Shown in pieces: positions 57,404-64,000 of a stretch of DNA of 64,000 nucleotides (the first letter of the stretch is position 1; every line of letters begins with the position of its first letter). Both the position numbers and the translations under genes were made by a program. Under the pieces are notes generated by a model, which saw only the letters and a list, made by a program, of their open reading frames with translations, was not told where the DNA came from and searched no databases. Source of the stretch: Lignipirellula cremea (lineage in GTDB: Bacteria > Planctomycetota > Planctomycetia > Pirellulales > Pirellulaceae); contig NZ_CP036433.1 in NCBI RefSeq assembly GCF_007751035.1, positions 6,243,001 to 6,307,000 on the forward strand. Reading direction: 5' to 3'.

Positions 57404-57712
57404 GGCGGGCTCCCTGAAGCAGGCGGGGTGGCCTTGGAATGTGCGTTAAGAAATCTGCCCTGAACGAGGGGCATTATCTCAACCTGCCGGGGAACTGCAA
57501 GAGCGGAACTCGGAGTTTCCTGCTGCGTTTTTTTTCAACGTCTTCCGGCCTTGCGACATGCCTGCCCGCGGCGAAATCTGCTGGCTTGATGGCCTGCTCC
57601 GGAACGTTCGCCGCGTTCGAGGGGTGACCAGGATTTCCCTCGAAATCTGGCGAGCCCCTGCGGAAAACCGTACCGTCTTGTTGGAGCAAATTCCGTTGCC
57701 TTCGTGGCTACC
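57404..57712. other. Short intergenic region
   Basis: 309 bases between the HEAT gene start and the TlpA-like gene end, both minus strand. No gene or hairpin stands out. Confidence 0.4.
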
Positions 57713-58264
57713 CTAAGCGCCGGCAGCAGCCGCAGGGGCGTCCTTCGCCTGGAGCAGTTCCTGCAGCTTCGGTTCGACTTCTTCCGCATCCATCGTTTGC
57801 AGGTACAGTTTGCCAGCGGTGTCATACAGCTGATAAATGGGAACGCCCGGCTGCAGCAGACTGTCTTCGGGGACGCTATCGCCCAGCTCACTGATATAGG
57901 CGCCAAAGTCGACTTCCTGCTCCCGGTAGAAGTCTTTGACTTTTTGGAGGTCATCGGGATTGTCCATCGCGACGCCAATCGTGACGATCTCCGGGTACTT
58001 GCGGTGCAGCCTGACGGTGTTGGGGAACTCCGCCACACAAGGCGGGCACCAGGTCGCCCAGAAGTCGACCAGGATCACCTTGCCGCGGTGACTGGCCAGC
58101 AGGGCGGCAAATCCGTCGCTGTCGATTGGCTTCACTTCGCTCAGGGCGCCGGCGGCCGGCGCCTTGCCGGCGGAGTCGCCAGGCTGGGAACTGCAGGAAA
58201 GGCTGGTCGCCAGCAGGCACAACAGCAACAGGAGCGGGCGATTCTGGTTCAATAAATTTCGCAT
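57713..58264 (-). CDS. TlpA-like thioredoxin-fold lipoprotein
   Basis: 183 residues from ATG 58264 with AAGGCG a few bases upstream; the lipobox is LATSLSC. Thioredoxin fold with KVILVDFWATWCPPCVAEFP and TIGVAMDN-type strand, cis-Pro near VPIYQLYD. WCPPC active site indicates a periplasmic thiol-disulfide reductase of the TlpA/ResA class, used in cytochrome c maturation. This fits the abundant CxxCH proteins in the window, though a direct link is inference. Confidence 0.88.
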   Translation of the reverse strand: MRNLLNQNRPLLLLLCLLATSLSCSSQPGDSAGKAPAAGALSEVKPIDSDGFAALLASHRGKVILVDFWATWCPPCVAEFPNTVRLHRKYPEIVTIGVAMDNPDDLQKVKDFYREQEVDFGAYISELGDSVPEDSLLQPGVPIYQLYDTAGKLYLQTMDAEEVEPKLQELLQAKDAPAAAAGA

Positions 58265-58439
58265 GGCGGGTCGCCTTGAAAAAGGTCGCAAGCGGAAGGA
58301 GAGTGGGCGGCTAGTGGTGCGTCAAACCATAAAATCAGGTTTCTCTCAATCAGCCGCCGGGCGCTAGTCCACGGTTTTTTTTGGCAGCTCAGCAGCACGG
58401 CCGACATCGCTCACTCGAAGATTGAAGATTGACGCAACA

Positions 58440-59066
58440 CTAGATTCTATCGCGGCCCGGAACGGATTTCAGCAAGGGGGCCAGCACGGCCTGGACGCTG
58501 CGGCTGACCTGCTCGATGGAACCGCTGGCGTCGATCACGGTAATGGTGCTGTCGTCGGCCGCTTCACGCAGGAATCCGGCCCTCACCTGCTGCAGGTAGG
58601 AAAGTCCCTGGGCTTCCATCCGATCCGGTTCCCGTTCAAACCGCGTGGAAGCATGCTGGGGATCGATATCCAGGACCAGCGTGTAGTCGGGGCGGACGTT
58701 ATCAATCGCCACTTCGCCCACCCGGCGGATCGCCTGGGGGTCCAGCCCGCCGGCATGTCCCTGGTAGACCACATTCGCCAGCAGGAAGCGGTCCGACAAC
58801 ACCGTTTGCCCGGCCGCCAGGGCGGGGCGAATCACCTCTTCGACCAGTTGGGCTCGCGCCGCCATGAAGAGCAGCATTTCGGCCCGCCGGGCGATCAGCG
58901 TTTGCCGGCTTTCCAGCACAATGGCGCGCAGGCTTTCGCCCAGTTGGGTGCTGCCGGGGTCGCGGCAGACCAGCACCTGGCGGCCTGACGATTCCAGCCA
59001 CTCGCGGCACAGCTGGATCTGGGTCGATTTTCCGGCGCCGTCGACGCCGTCGAAAGAGATAAACAT
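58440..59066 (-). CDS. tmk: Thymidylate kinase
   Basis: 208 residues from ATG 59066 (MFISFDGVDGAGKSTQIQL); longer frames lack the standard start. P-loop DGVDGAGKST, the CRDPGSTQLGE segment equivalent to the usual TREPGGT motif, AARAQLVEEVIRPAL and DRFLLANVVYQGHAGG are all in place, and DIDPQHASTRF near the C-terminus. Phosphorylates dTMP to dTDP. No Shine-Dalgarno is strong. Genes nearby are unrelated. Confidence 0.93.
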   Translation of the reverse strand: MFISFDGVDGAGKSTQIQLCREWLESSGRQVLVCRDPGSTQLGESLRAIVLESRQTLIARRAEMLLFMAARAQLVEEVIRPALAAGQTVLSDRFLLANVVYQGHAGGLDPQAIRRVGEVAIDNVRPDYTLVLDIDPQHASTRFEREPDRMEAQGLSYLQQVRAGFLREAADDSTITVIDASGSIEQVSRSVQAVLAPLLKSVPGRDRI

Positions 59067-59288
59067 GGGCGTCCAGGATACCAGTTTGCGGCACGGAAGG
59101 AAGCTGGACGCCCCAGGAGACGCCCACCACAGGGAACGTGGAAACGACAGGAGTTGCCTGTCGCCCAGACCGTTTGCTGCCGCCGGCGCCAGCATGTGAT
59201 GCTGCTTTACAAGAAACCATTCATTCTGCATACTTACGACCTTCAATCATCCTCGGGCCGAACGGACGCAGTACAGGGAGCCGCACGG

Positions 59289-60098
59289 ATGGATCGTTTA
59301 TCCATGAGTGAACTGACCACTTTTCGCTGGTCGTTCGAACAAGATGTGCAGAAATTTTCTGCGGCCGGCCTTTCCGCCATGGGTGTCTGGCGCCAGAAAT
59401 TGTCGGATTTTGGCGATGACCGTGGCGTAGAGCTGTTGCGAGATACGGGCCTGCAGGTGTCCAGTCTGCACTGGATCGGCGGCTTTACCGGCAGCGACGG
59501 TCGATCCCACAAAGAAAGCGTGGAAGACGCCCGCGAGGCCCTGGAGCTGGCAGTCGAACTGCAGTGCAAAACGCTGGTGATGTACACCGGATCCCGGGCA
59601 GGGCACACGCATAACCATGCCCGGCGACTGGCCAAAGGGGCTATTGTCGCACTCGCGCCCCAGGCGGAAGAACTGGGCGTAGATCTCGCGCTCGAGCCGA
59701 TGCATGCGGCCTGCGCCAGCGACTGCACCTTTCTGACGACCCTGGGCGAAGCGGTCGAACTGATCGACGATATCGGCAGTCCCGCCGTCAAGCTGGTGCT
59801 GGATCTGTACCACATGGGCTTTGAAGAGAAGCTGCTCGAACAGATCGCCGCCCTGGCCGATCGGATCTCACTGGTGCAGATCGGCGACGGCCGGCAGACG
59901 CCGACCAGTGAACAGAACCGCTGCCCGCTGGGAGAAGGCATGCTGCCGCTGGGCGACATGATCGCCGCCTTGCGACAGGGCGGATACGCCGGTTATTTTG
60001 AAGTCGAACTGCTGGGCGAGGAGTTCGAACCGATGACCTACGACCAGATTCTCGAGCAGTCGATGGCCACCGCACGTGAGCTGCTGGGCGCGAGCTAA
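59289..60098 (+). CDS. TIM-barrel sugar isomerase/epimerase-like protein
   Basis: 269 residues; ATG 59289 follows GGGAG by 9 bases. AP-endonuclease-2/xylose-isomerase-like TIM barrel: LHWIGGFTGSDG, YTGSRAGHTHNHARRL, DLALEPMHAA, KLVLDLYHMGF, VQIGDGRQTP, FEVELLGEEF. Metal ligands Glu, Asp and His of this family are at those strands. Likely an exported-sugar or myo-inositol metabolism isomerase; the substrate is unknown. Cytoplasmic. Followed by a terminator at 60141. Confidence 0.85.
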   Translation: MDRLSMSELTTFRWSFEQDVQKFSAAGLSAMGVWRQKLSDFGDDRGVELLRDTGLQVSSLHWIGGFTGSDGRSHKESVEDAREALELAVELQCKTLVMYTGSRAGHTHNHARRLAKGAIVALAPQAEELGVDLALEPMHAACASDCTFLTTLGEAVELIDDIGSPAVKLVLDLYHMGFEEKLLEQIAALADRISLVQIGDGRQTPTSEQNRCPLGEGMLPLGDMIAALRQGGYAGYFEVELLGEEFEPMTYDQILEQSMATARELLGAS

Positions 60099-60140
60099 AC
60101 GACGGGCGATGCACCACCCGGCCGTCGTATCTTTATAGAA

Positions 60141-60169
60141 ACGGCCTTTTCCGTTTGGGAAAAGGCTGT
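60141..60169. terminator. 12-bp hairpin downstream of the TIM-barrel gene
   Basis: ACGGCCTTTTCC (60141-60152) / GGAAAAGGCTGT (60158-60169) with one G-T wobble and a 5-base loop, 43 bases after the stop codon. A short CTTG follows, not a T-run. Confidence 0.6.
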
Positions 60170-60238
60170 CTTGAATTGCCGTCTCACAGGGGCAGGTCGC
60201 GTTTTTGAGCGGCCGGCCTCGCGGAAGGAATTTCCTTA

Positions 60239-60628
60239 GGAACGCGGGAAAAATAACTTCGGTATTTTTCTCGACAGGAACCACGAAACCTGAGCAGCCC
60301 AAGCCGGCTGATCCTCTGAGCCGAACGCGCTAGCGTCGGGCCGTTCTTCGGAATGAGTTCTTCGGTTTTTGTATAACAGCGATGACGTTCAACTTTTACG
60401 TATGCTTCACCTGGTGATCAAACCGCCAATCTCTCCTGCAACGGCTGGAAGATAAAATGAGCGGGTTGAAAAATCGGCATCGCGGAAAAGGGGAACTCAC
60501 GCAAAGGCGCGAAGGCGCAAAGAAGGAGGAAGAGGTGTGAGAAGGAATTCGCCACGACCCTTGTGGATGTCGCGTTTCCGATTCCTGCCAAACGGGAAAA
60601 ATCGCCGAAGTTATTTTCCCCCGATTCC
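60239..60628. mobile_element. 390-bp TIR element (MITE-like), copy 2
   Basis: Second copy of the 41525-41924 element, same orientation. Left flank ends CCTTA and right flank begins TTAACG, so TTA is duplicated on each side. The right end directly abuts the TTA (reverse complement of TAA) stop codon of the 60629 gene, so insertion left that gene intact. TIRs as in copy 1, with AAATAAC here. Confidence 0.85.
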
Positions 60629-62074
60629 TTAACGCGTGAACAGTCCGAGGCCGTCAGTCTGCATGGCCTGCTCAACGGCGGCCGTATAAGAGCCTGGCGA
60701 CTTCCAGAAGATATCCAGGTTTTCCTTGGAAGAGAACAGGAAGATGTGCTGGCGGAAGAACACGCCGTGCTTCCGTTCGCCGGGGACCAGTTGGCGTCCT
60801 TCGAGGAAGGCGACCGGATCGTAACCGCACAGGCCGGGCGAGTAGCGATCGGGGTCGGCCAAAAACTTGGCCTGTGCTTCCTGGCTCACAAACTGATAGG
60901 TGCGTCGGCGATGAATGGCGCCCCACTTCGGATCCGCTTTCTGCCACTTTTTATTCCAATCCTTCTCTTCGATCAGCGTGACCGGGCAATAACCGTCCAG
61001 GCAAAGCGGAGCCTGTCCCGCGGGCGGCGCACCCGTCACCGGCGCGCCGGAGCCATAACGGTTGACGACCATTCCCGACTGGGCGACTTGGGCGGCGCCT
61101 GCCGGATTGAACTGTCCTTGCGGACCGGCAGGAGGAGCGGGCTGGCCAGCCGGCGGGGCGTACTGTTGCGGTTGCTGCTGCTGCGGAGCGGCGCCGTACT
61201 GTTCGCCATAGGCGGGAGCATAGGCGGCCGGCGAAGCGCCCTGGGGCGGCTGGACGCCTCCGAAACCGGGCTGCGTCGGCTGGGCTCCCCCCTGGGGCGG
61301 CCAGGCGGCATCCCGTCGGGCGGCCATTTCAGCGCCACGGGGATCATACTTGTAGGGATCCGGCGCGCCCTGGGCGTACGGATTGGGCATTTCGCCAGGC
61401 GGCTGGGCGTAGGGATTGGCCGGGGGCTGCTGGGCCGGCGGGGCTGCCTGTCCGCCCGGGTTGAACTGTCCGCCGGGCTGGAACTGTCCGCCGGGCTGGC
61501 TGTTATAACCGGGCTGGGCGCCGTACCCGGGGGCCGGATTGGCGGCCGGGGGATTGGGATTGAAAGAGCCGCCTTGCGAGGGCGCCTCGCTGGGATTACC
61601 TTGTGGCGGATAGTTGGCCGCATACTGGGCCGGCTGAACCTGCCCAGCGTTGCCCGGGTTGGCCTGATACACAGCCTGCTGAATCATGGCCACGTACTTG
61701 CCGGGTTCCAGAGGGCTGTTACCCTGGCTAACAACCTGCCCCGAGGGGGTCAGGACGACATCGGTGGGCCAGCTGCGTACGCCGTATTCGCGCGCCAGAT
61801 CCGGTCGCCGGGTGGCGTTCACCATGACCGGGATAAAGTTCGACGAGATGGCCTGTTCAACCTGGGGCTGGGGAAAAACGTTTTTCTCCACCCTTTCACA
61901 GGGCGGGCAACCGTCGCCGTAGAAATGCACCAGGACCAGTCGGTTTTGTTGCGAAGCCGCGAGTTTGGCGGAGGCAAGATCGTTCATCCATTGGATCTCG
62001 CCCTTGGCGATTCCGGCGGAGGCGGCAATCGCCACGACGGCAAAGCCACAGACTAAAGATTTGATTGAACGCAT
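60629..62074 (-). CDS. Exported thioredoxin-fold protein with YHS-like C-terminus
   Basis: 481 residues; ATG 62074, signal peptide SLVCGFAVVAIAASAG. The N-terminal thioredoxin fold has HFYGDGCPPCERVEKNVF (a CxxC active site), EYGVRSWPTDVVL. Residues about 155-345 are Pro/Gln/Gly-rich (NPYAQPPGEMPNPYAQ). The C-terminal 130 residues resemble tandem YHS-type metal-binding units: LCLDGYCPVTLIEE, YQFVSQEAQAKFLADPDRY, GLCGYDPVAFLEG, FLFSSKENLDIFWKSPGSY. Possible thiol-disulfide or copper/metal-handling role. The TIR element ends exactly at its stop codon. Confidence 0.78.
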   Translation of the reverse strand: MRSIKSLVCGFAVVAIAASAGIAKGEIQWMNDLASAKLAASQQNRLVLVHFYGDGCPPCERVEKNVFPQPQVEQAISSNFIPVMVNATRRPDLAREYGVRSWPTDVVLTPSGQVVSQGNSPLEPGKYVAMIQQAVYQANPGNAGQVQPAQYAANYPPQGNPSEAPSQGGSFNPNPPAANPAPGYGAQPGYNSQPGGQFQPGGQFNPGGQAAPPAQQPPANPYAQPPGEMPNPYAQGAPDPYKYDPRGAEMAARRDAAWPPQGGAQPTQPGFGGVQPPQGASPAAYAPAYGEQYGAAPQQQQPQQYAPPAGQPAPPAGPQGQFNPAGAAQVAQSGMVVNRYGSGAPVTGAPPAGQAPLCLDGYCPVTLIEEKDWNKKWQKADPKWGAIHRRRTYQFVSQEAQAKFLADPDRYSPGLCGYDPVAFLEGRQLVPGERKHGVFFRQHIFLFSSKENLDIFWKSPGSYTAAVEQAMQTDGLGLFTR

Positions 62075-62921
62075 GACAAGGCCTTAAAAGGTAGCGCGAG
62101 AGTTAACCGGCTGACTCGAGCGACTCGCGAGGCGTATATACCTGGAATTAGGTTCCGGTGTCCAGGTTTATCGGCATCCGATTCGAGGAATTCCACAAAT
62201 TATTCCGGTTGTTCCGATTATTCTGAAGGAAAGGGTTATCTCAACTAGGGGGGAGTGTGGGATCGATTTTGCGGGGAAAGAAAGAAATCCCCTGGAAATT
62301 CAGGAAACAGTCTGCAGGCTCCCCTTGACATACACGATGATCTCAGTAACATTTTGATAGTGAAATTTCTGACCAGCACCTTCGCGCATTGCGTCCTTCC
62401 CTAATTGGAAAAGGAATTACCTTCTCCCCTCCGAAGCCACTTCCTCGGCTGATGGGAAATTGAATCGGGTCCTGTGAGAGCCTTGCAATTCTCACCGCTA
62501 CGATTCATCGCCTGAGGCAGCTATTTTGGTTTGCAGGGAGAGTCGCAACGCTTCTTTCCACTTCGTTTGAGCTCGAATGGCTCAACGGGCCTTGAGGGGT
62601 GAATTTCTGTCGGCGTTTGTCTCGTCGCAGGATCGCCTAAGCTTTTTCTTCTCACGAAGCAAAGAAGTTTGTGGATCGTGTTAAATAAGTCGTAGTGGCT
62701 AGCGCCGGGTGCGCTTCCGCGCTCTCTGCGGCTTGGGTCAGCTCTTTACAGGGTCTTGGAACGCCTCGCGTATCCAGTCCGGCGCTTTGCCTCGCGCCAC
62801 AACTTTGGCGCTCGCGCCACATTTTTCGTTTGCAGATTTCCGTTTGCAGATTCCTATGGGCTTTTGGCTTTTTTCGGGCCGACTTACGCCCTTCTGTTCG
62901 CTGTTGTTATCAGGTGCATCC
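62075..62921. other. Long divergent intergenic region before rho
   Basis: 847 bases, A/T-richer than coding DNA. No gene was found. Near the 3' end there are two short direct repeats: CTCGCGCCACA (about 62792 and 62812) and GTTTGCAGATT (about 62829 and 62842). AGGTG lies 5 bases before the rho ATG. The rho promoter and any autoregulatory site are not identifiable. Confidence 0.5.
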
Positions 62922-64000
62922 ATGGGGAAGAAGAAGACTCGTTTCAAGCCGCAGGGAGGCCGCTCCGGGCGCGTTGGAACCAACCAAAACAATCAAAACC
63001 AAAACAACCATAATCCCAGGCGCCGTCGCCGACGCGGAACGGAAAACAACGCCCGTCAGCAGGTTTCTGTCAGCGATTATGACGCAGTGGAAAGCACCAA
63101 CGGCGACACCACCATGCACGCCGGTTACGGCCTGCTGGAACTGCATCCGAATGGTTATGGCTTTCTCCGCAGTCCCGCAACGAACTACGAACGGGAACGA
63201 ACCGACCCGTTTGTGCCGGGCACCATGATCGAAAAGTATCGCCTCCGGCCGGGCGTCATGATTCGCGGCTTCATCCAGCAGACACGCAAATCCCAGGGCC
63301 CCAGGGTGCGGGAAATTGTCGATGTCGATGGACTGCCGCCCGATGATTACGCCGACGTGAAAACGTTCGATTCTTTGACGCCGATCAACCCTGAAGAATG
63401 GTATCGGCTGGAAACGAAACCAACCCAGCTGACCACCCGGATCATGGACCTGTTGACCCCGCTGGGTCGCGGCCAGCGGGCCCTGATTGTGGCGCCGCCC
63501 CGGTCAGGAAAAACCATTCTGCTGCAGCATATCAGCAGCGGCATCGCCGCCAATTATCCCGGCGTGAAACTCATGGTGCTGCTCATCGACGAGCGGCCCG
63601 AAGAAGTCACCGACATGAAGCGGAACGTTGTCGGCGAAGTCGTCGCCAGCAGCCTGGATCAGGATGTCGAAAGCCATGTGCGGCTGTCGCAACTCATGAT
63701 CGAACGCTGCAAGCGACTGGCCGAAATGGGCAAAGACGTCTTCCTGCTGATGGACTCCATCACCCGTTTGGCCCGCGCCTTTAACAAGTGGGTCGGCAAC
63801 ACCGGCCGCACCATGTCCGGCGGCGTCGATATCAAGGCGATGGACATTCCCAAAAAGCTCTTCGCCACGGCCCGCGCCTTTGAAGAAGGCGGCTCGCTCA
63901 CGATTGTCGGTACGGCCCTGGTCGATACGGGCAGCCGGATGGACGACCTGATCTTCCAGGAGTTCAAAGGCACCGGCAACATGGAACTGGTGCTGGACCG
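62922..64000 (+). CDS. rho: Transcription termination factor Rho (3' truncated)
   Basis: 359 codons visible from ATG 62922 (AGGTG 5 bases upstream). A basic, Asn-rich extension (KKKTRFKPQGGRSG..., RRRRRRG) of about 60 residues precedes the Rho core: GLLELHPNGYGFLRSP (RNA-binding cold-shock-like), Walker A APPRSGKTILLQ, LLIDERPEEVTDM, SITRLARAFNKW and the GTALVDTGSRMDD loop. Gene continues beyond the window. Rho terminates transcription and resolves RNA:DNA hybrids; planctomycete Rho with long N-terminal extensions may bind RNA through the basic tail. Confidence 0.95.
   Translation, partial: MGKKKTRFKPQGGRSGRVGTNQNNQNQNNHNPRRRRRRGTENNARQQVSVSDYDAVESTNGDTTMHAGYGLLELHPNGYGFLRSPATNYERERTDPFVPGTMIEKYRLRPGVMIRGFIQQTRKSQGPRVREIVDVDGLPPDDYADVKTFDSLTPINPEEWYRLETKPTQLTTRIMDLLTPLGRGQRALIVAPPRSGKTILLQHISSGIAANYPGVKLMVLLIDERPEEVTDMKRNVVGEVVASSLDQDVESHVRLSQLMIERCKRLAEMGKDVFLLMDSITRLARAFNKWVGNTGRTMSGGVDIKAMDIPKKLFATARAFEEGGSLTIVGTALVDTGSRMDDLIFQEFKGTGNMELVLD

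Noticed and set aside
41714-60675. Small minus-strand frames within both TIR elements (41714-41944 and 60418-60675)
   Set aside because: They are conserved only because the DNA element is nearly identical; start codons lie outside or differ, and no domain is present.
60563-62056. Plus-strand frame opposite the thioredoxin/YHS gene
   Set aside because: It begins inside the TIR element and shows Gly/Arg-rich antisense composition.
62695-63228. 177-codon frame overlapping the rho start
   Set aside because: It overlaps rho in another frame and has no family features; rho's core is certain.

Overview
The window is GC-rich, densely coded chromosomal DNA from a planctomycete, most likely of the Pirellulales. 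The lineage markers are several DUF1592/DUF1588/DUF1585-type cytochrome-like proteins paired with a Tat-exported DUF1552 protein, a Cys-type sulfatase, BBP7-type outer-membrane beta-barrels, a tetrahydromethanopterin cyclohydrolase (Mch), a Hanks-type kinase, and enlarged SecA and Rho proteins. Genus is inferred; no rRNA or tRNA gene is visible to confirm it.

Layout. 1-5.4 kb: 3' part of a DUF1592 protein, a decayed autotransporter pseudogene, a sulfatase and a small membrane protein. 5.9-11.1 kb: two BBP7-like barrels around an ApbE-DUF2271 fusion; inverted copies of a short hairpin repeat lie at about 4.7 and 9.7 kb. 11.6-14 kb: a receiver-PP2C phosphatase with a STAS protein (partner-switch type) and a secreted protein. 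14.3-18.6 kb: prepilin-peptidase-like protein, esterase, Mch and a zinc-ribbon protein. 18.6-23.3 kb: DUF1552/DUF1592 operon with overlapping genes. 23.7-30 kb: a very large secretin, a probable lipoprotein and, convergently, a BON-domain protein. 30.4-34.7 kb: a GH42-like secreted protein, a 47-codon small gene behind a strong terminator, and a basic 116-residue protein sharing a C-terminal motif with it. 35-41.5 kb: GHMP sugar kinase with GalU-like uridylyltransferase, then secA.

41.5-64 kb: first copy of a 0.4-kb element with terminal inverted repeats, an outer-membrane-like protein, a repeat-tailed secreted protein, ArsC-like reductase with a membrane protein, a zinc-ribbon/membrane protein, a secreted paralogue of the 13.2-kb gene, a response regulator, a flippase-like protein, a Ser/Thr kinase, a Tat-exported DUF3500-like protein, a HEAT-repeat protein, a TlpA-like thioredoxin, thymidylate kinase, a TIM-barrel isomerase, the second element copy abutting the stop codon of a thioredoxin/YHS-like protein, and the 5' part of rho.

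The cell-envelope theme is strong: most products carry signal peptides, Tat signals or membrane segments. Neighbouring convergent genes are usually separated by a compact GC-rich hairpin; only two hairpins have clear T-runs. The most unusual observations are the two near-identical TIR elements, the 47-codon gene and its relation to the 116-residue protein, the two insertions in SecA, and the decayed autotransporter. No CRISPR array, prophage, transposase or tRNA was seen.
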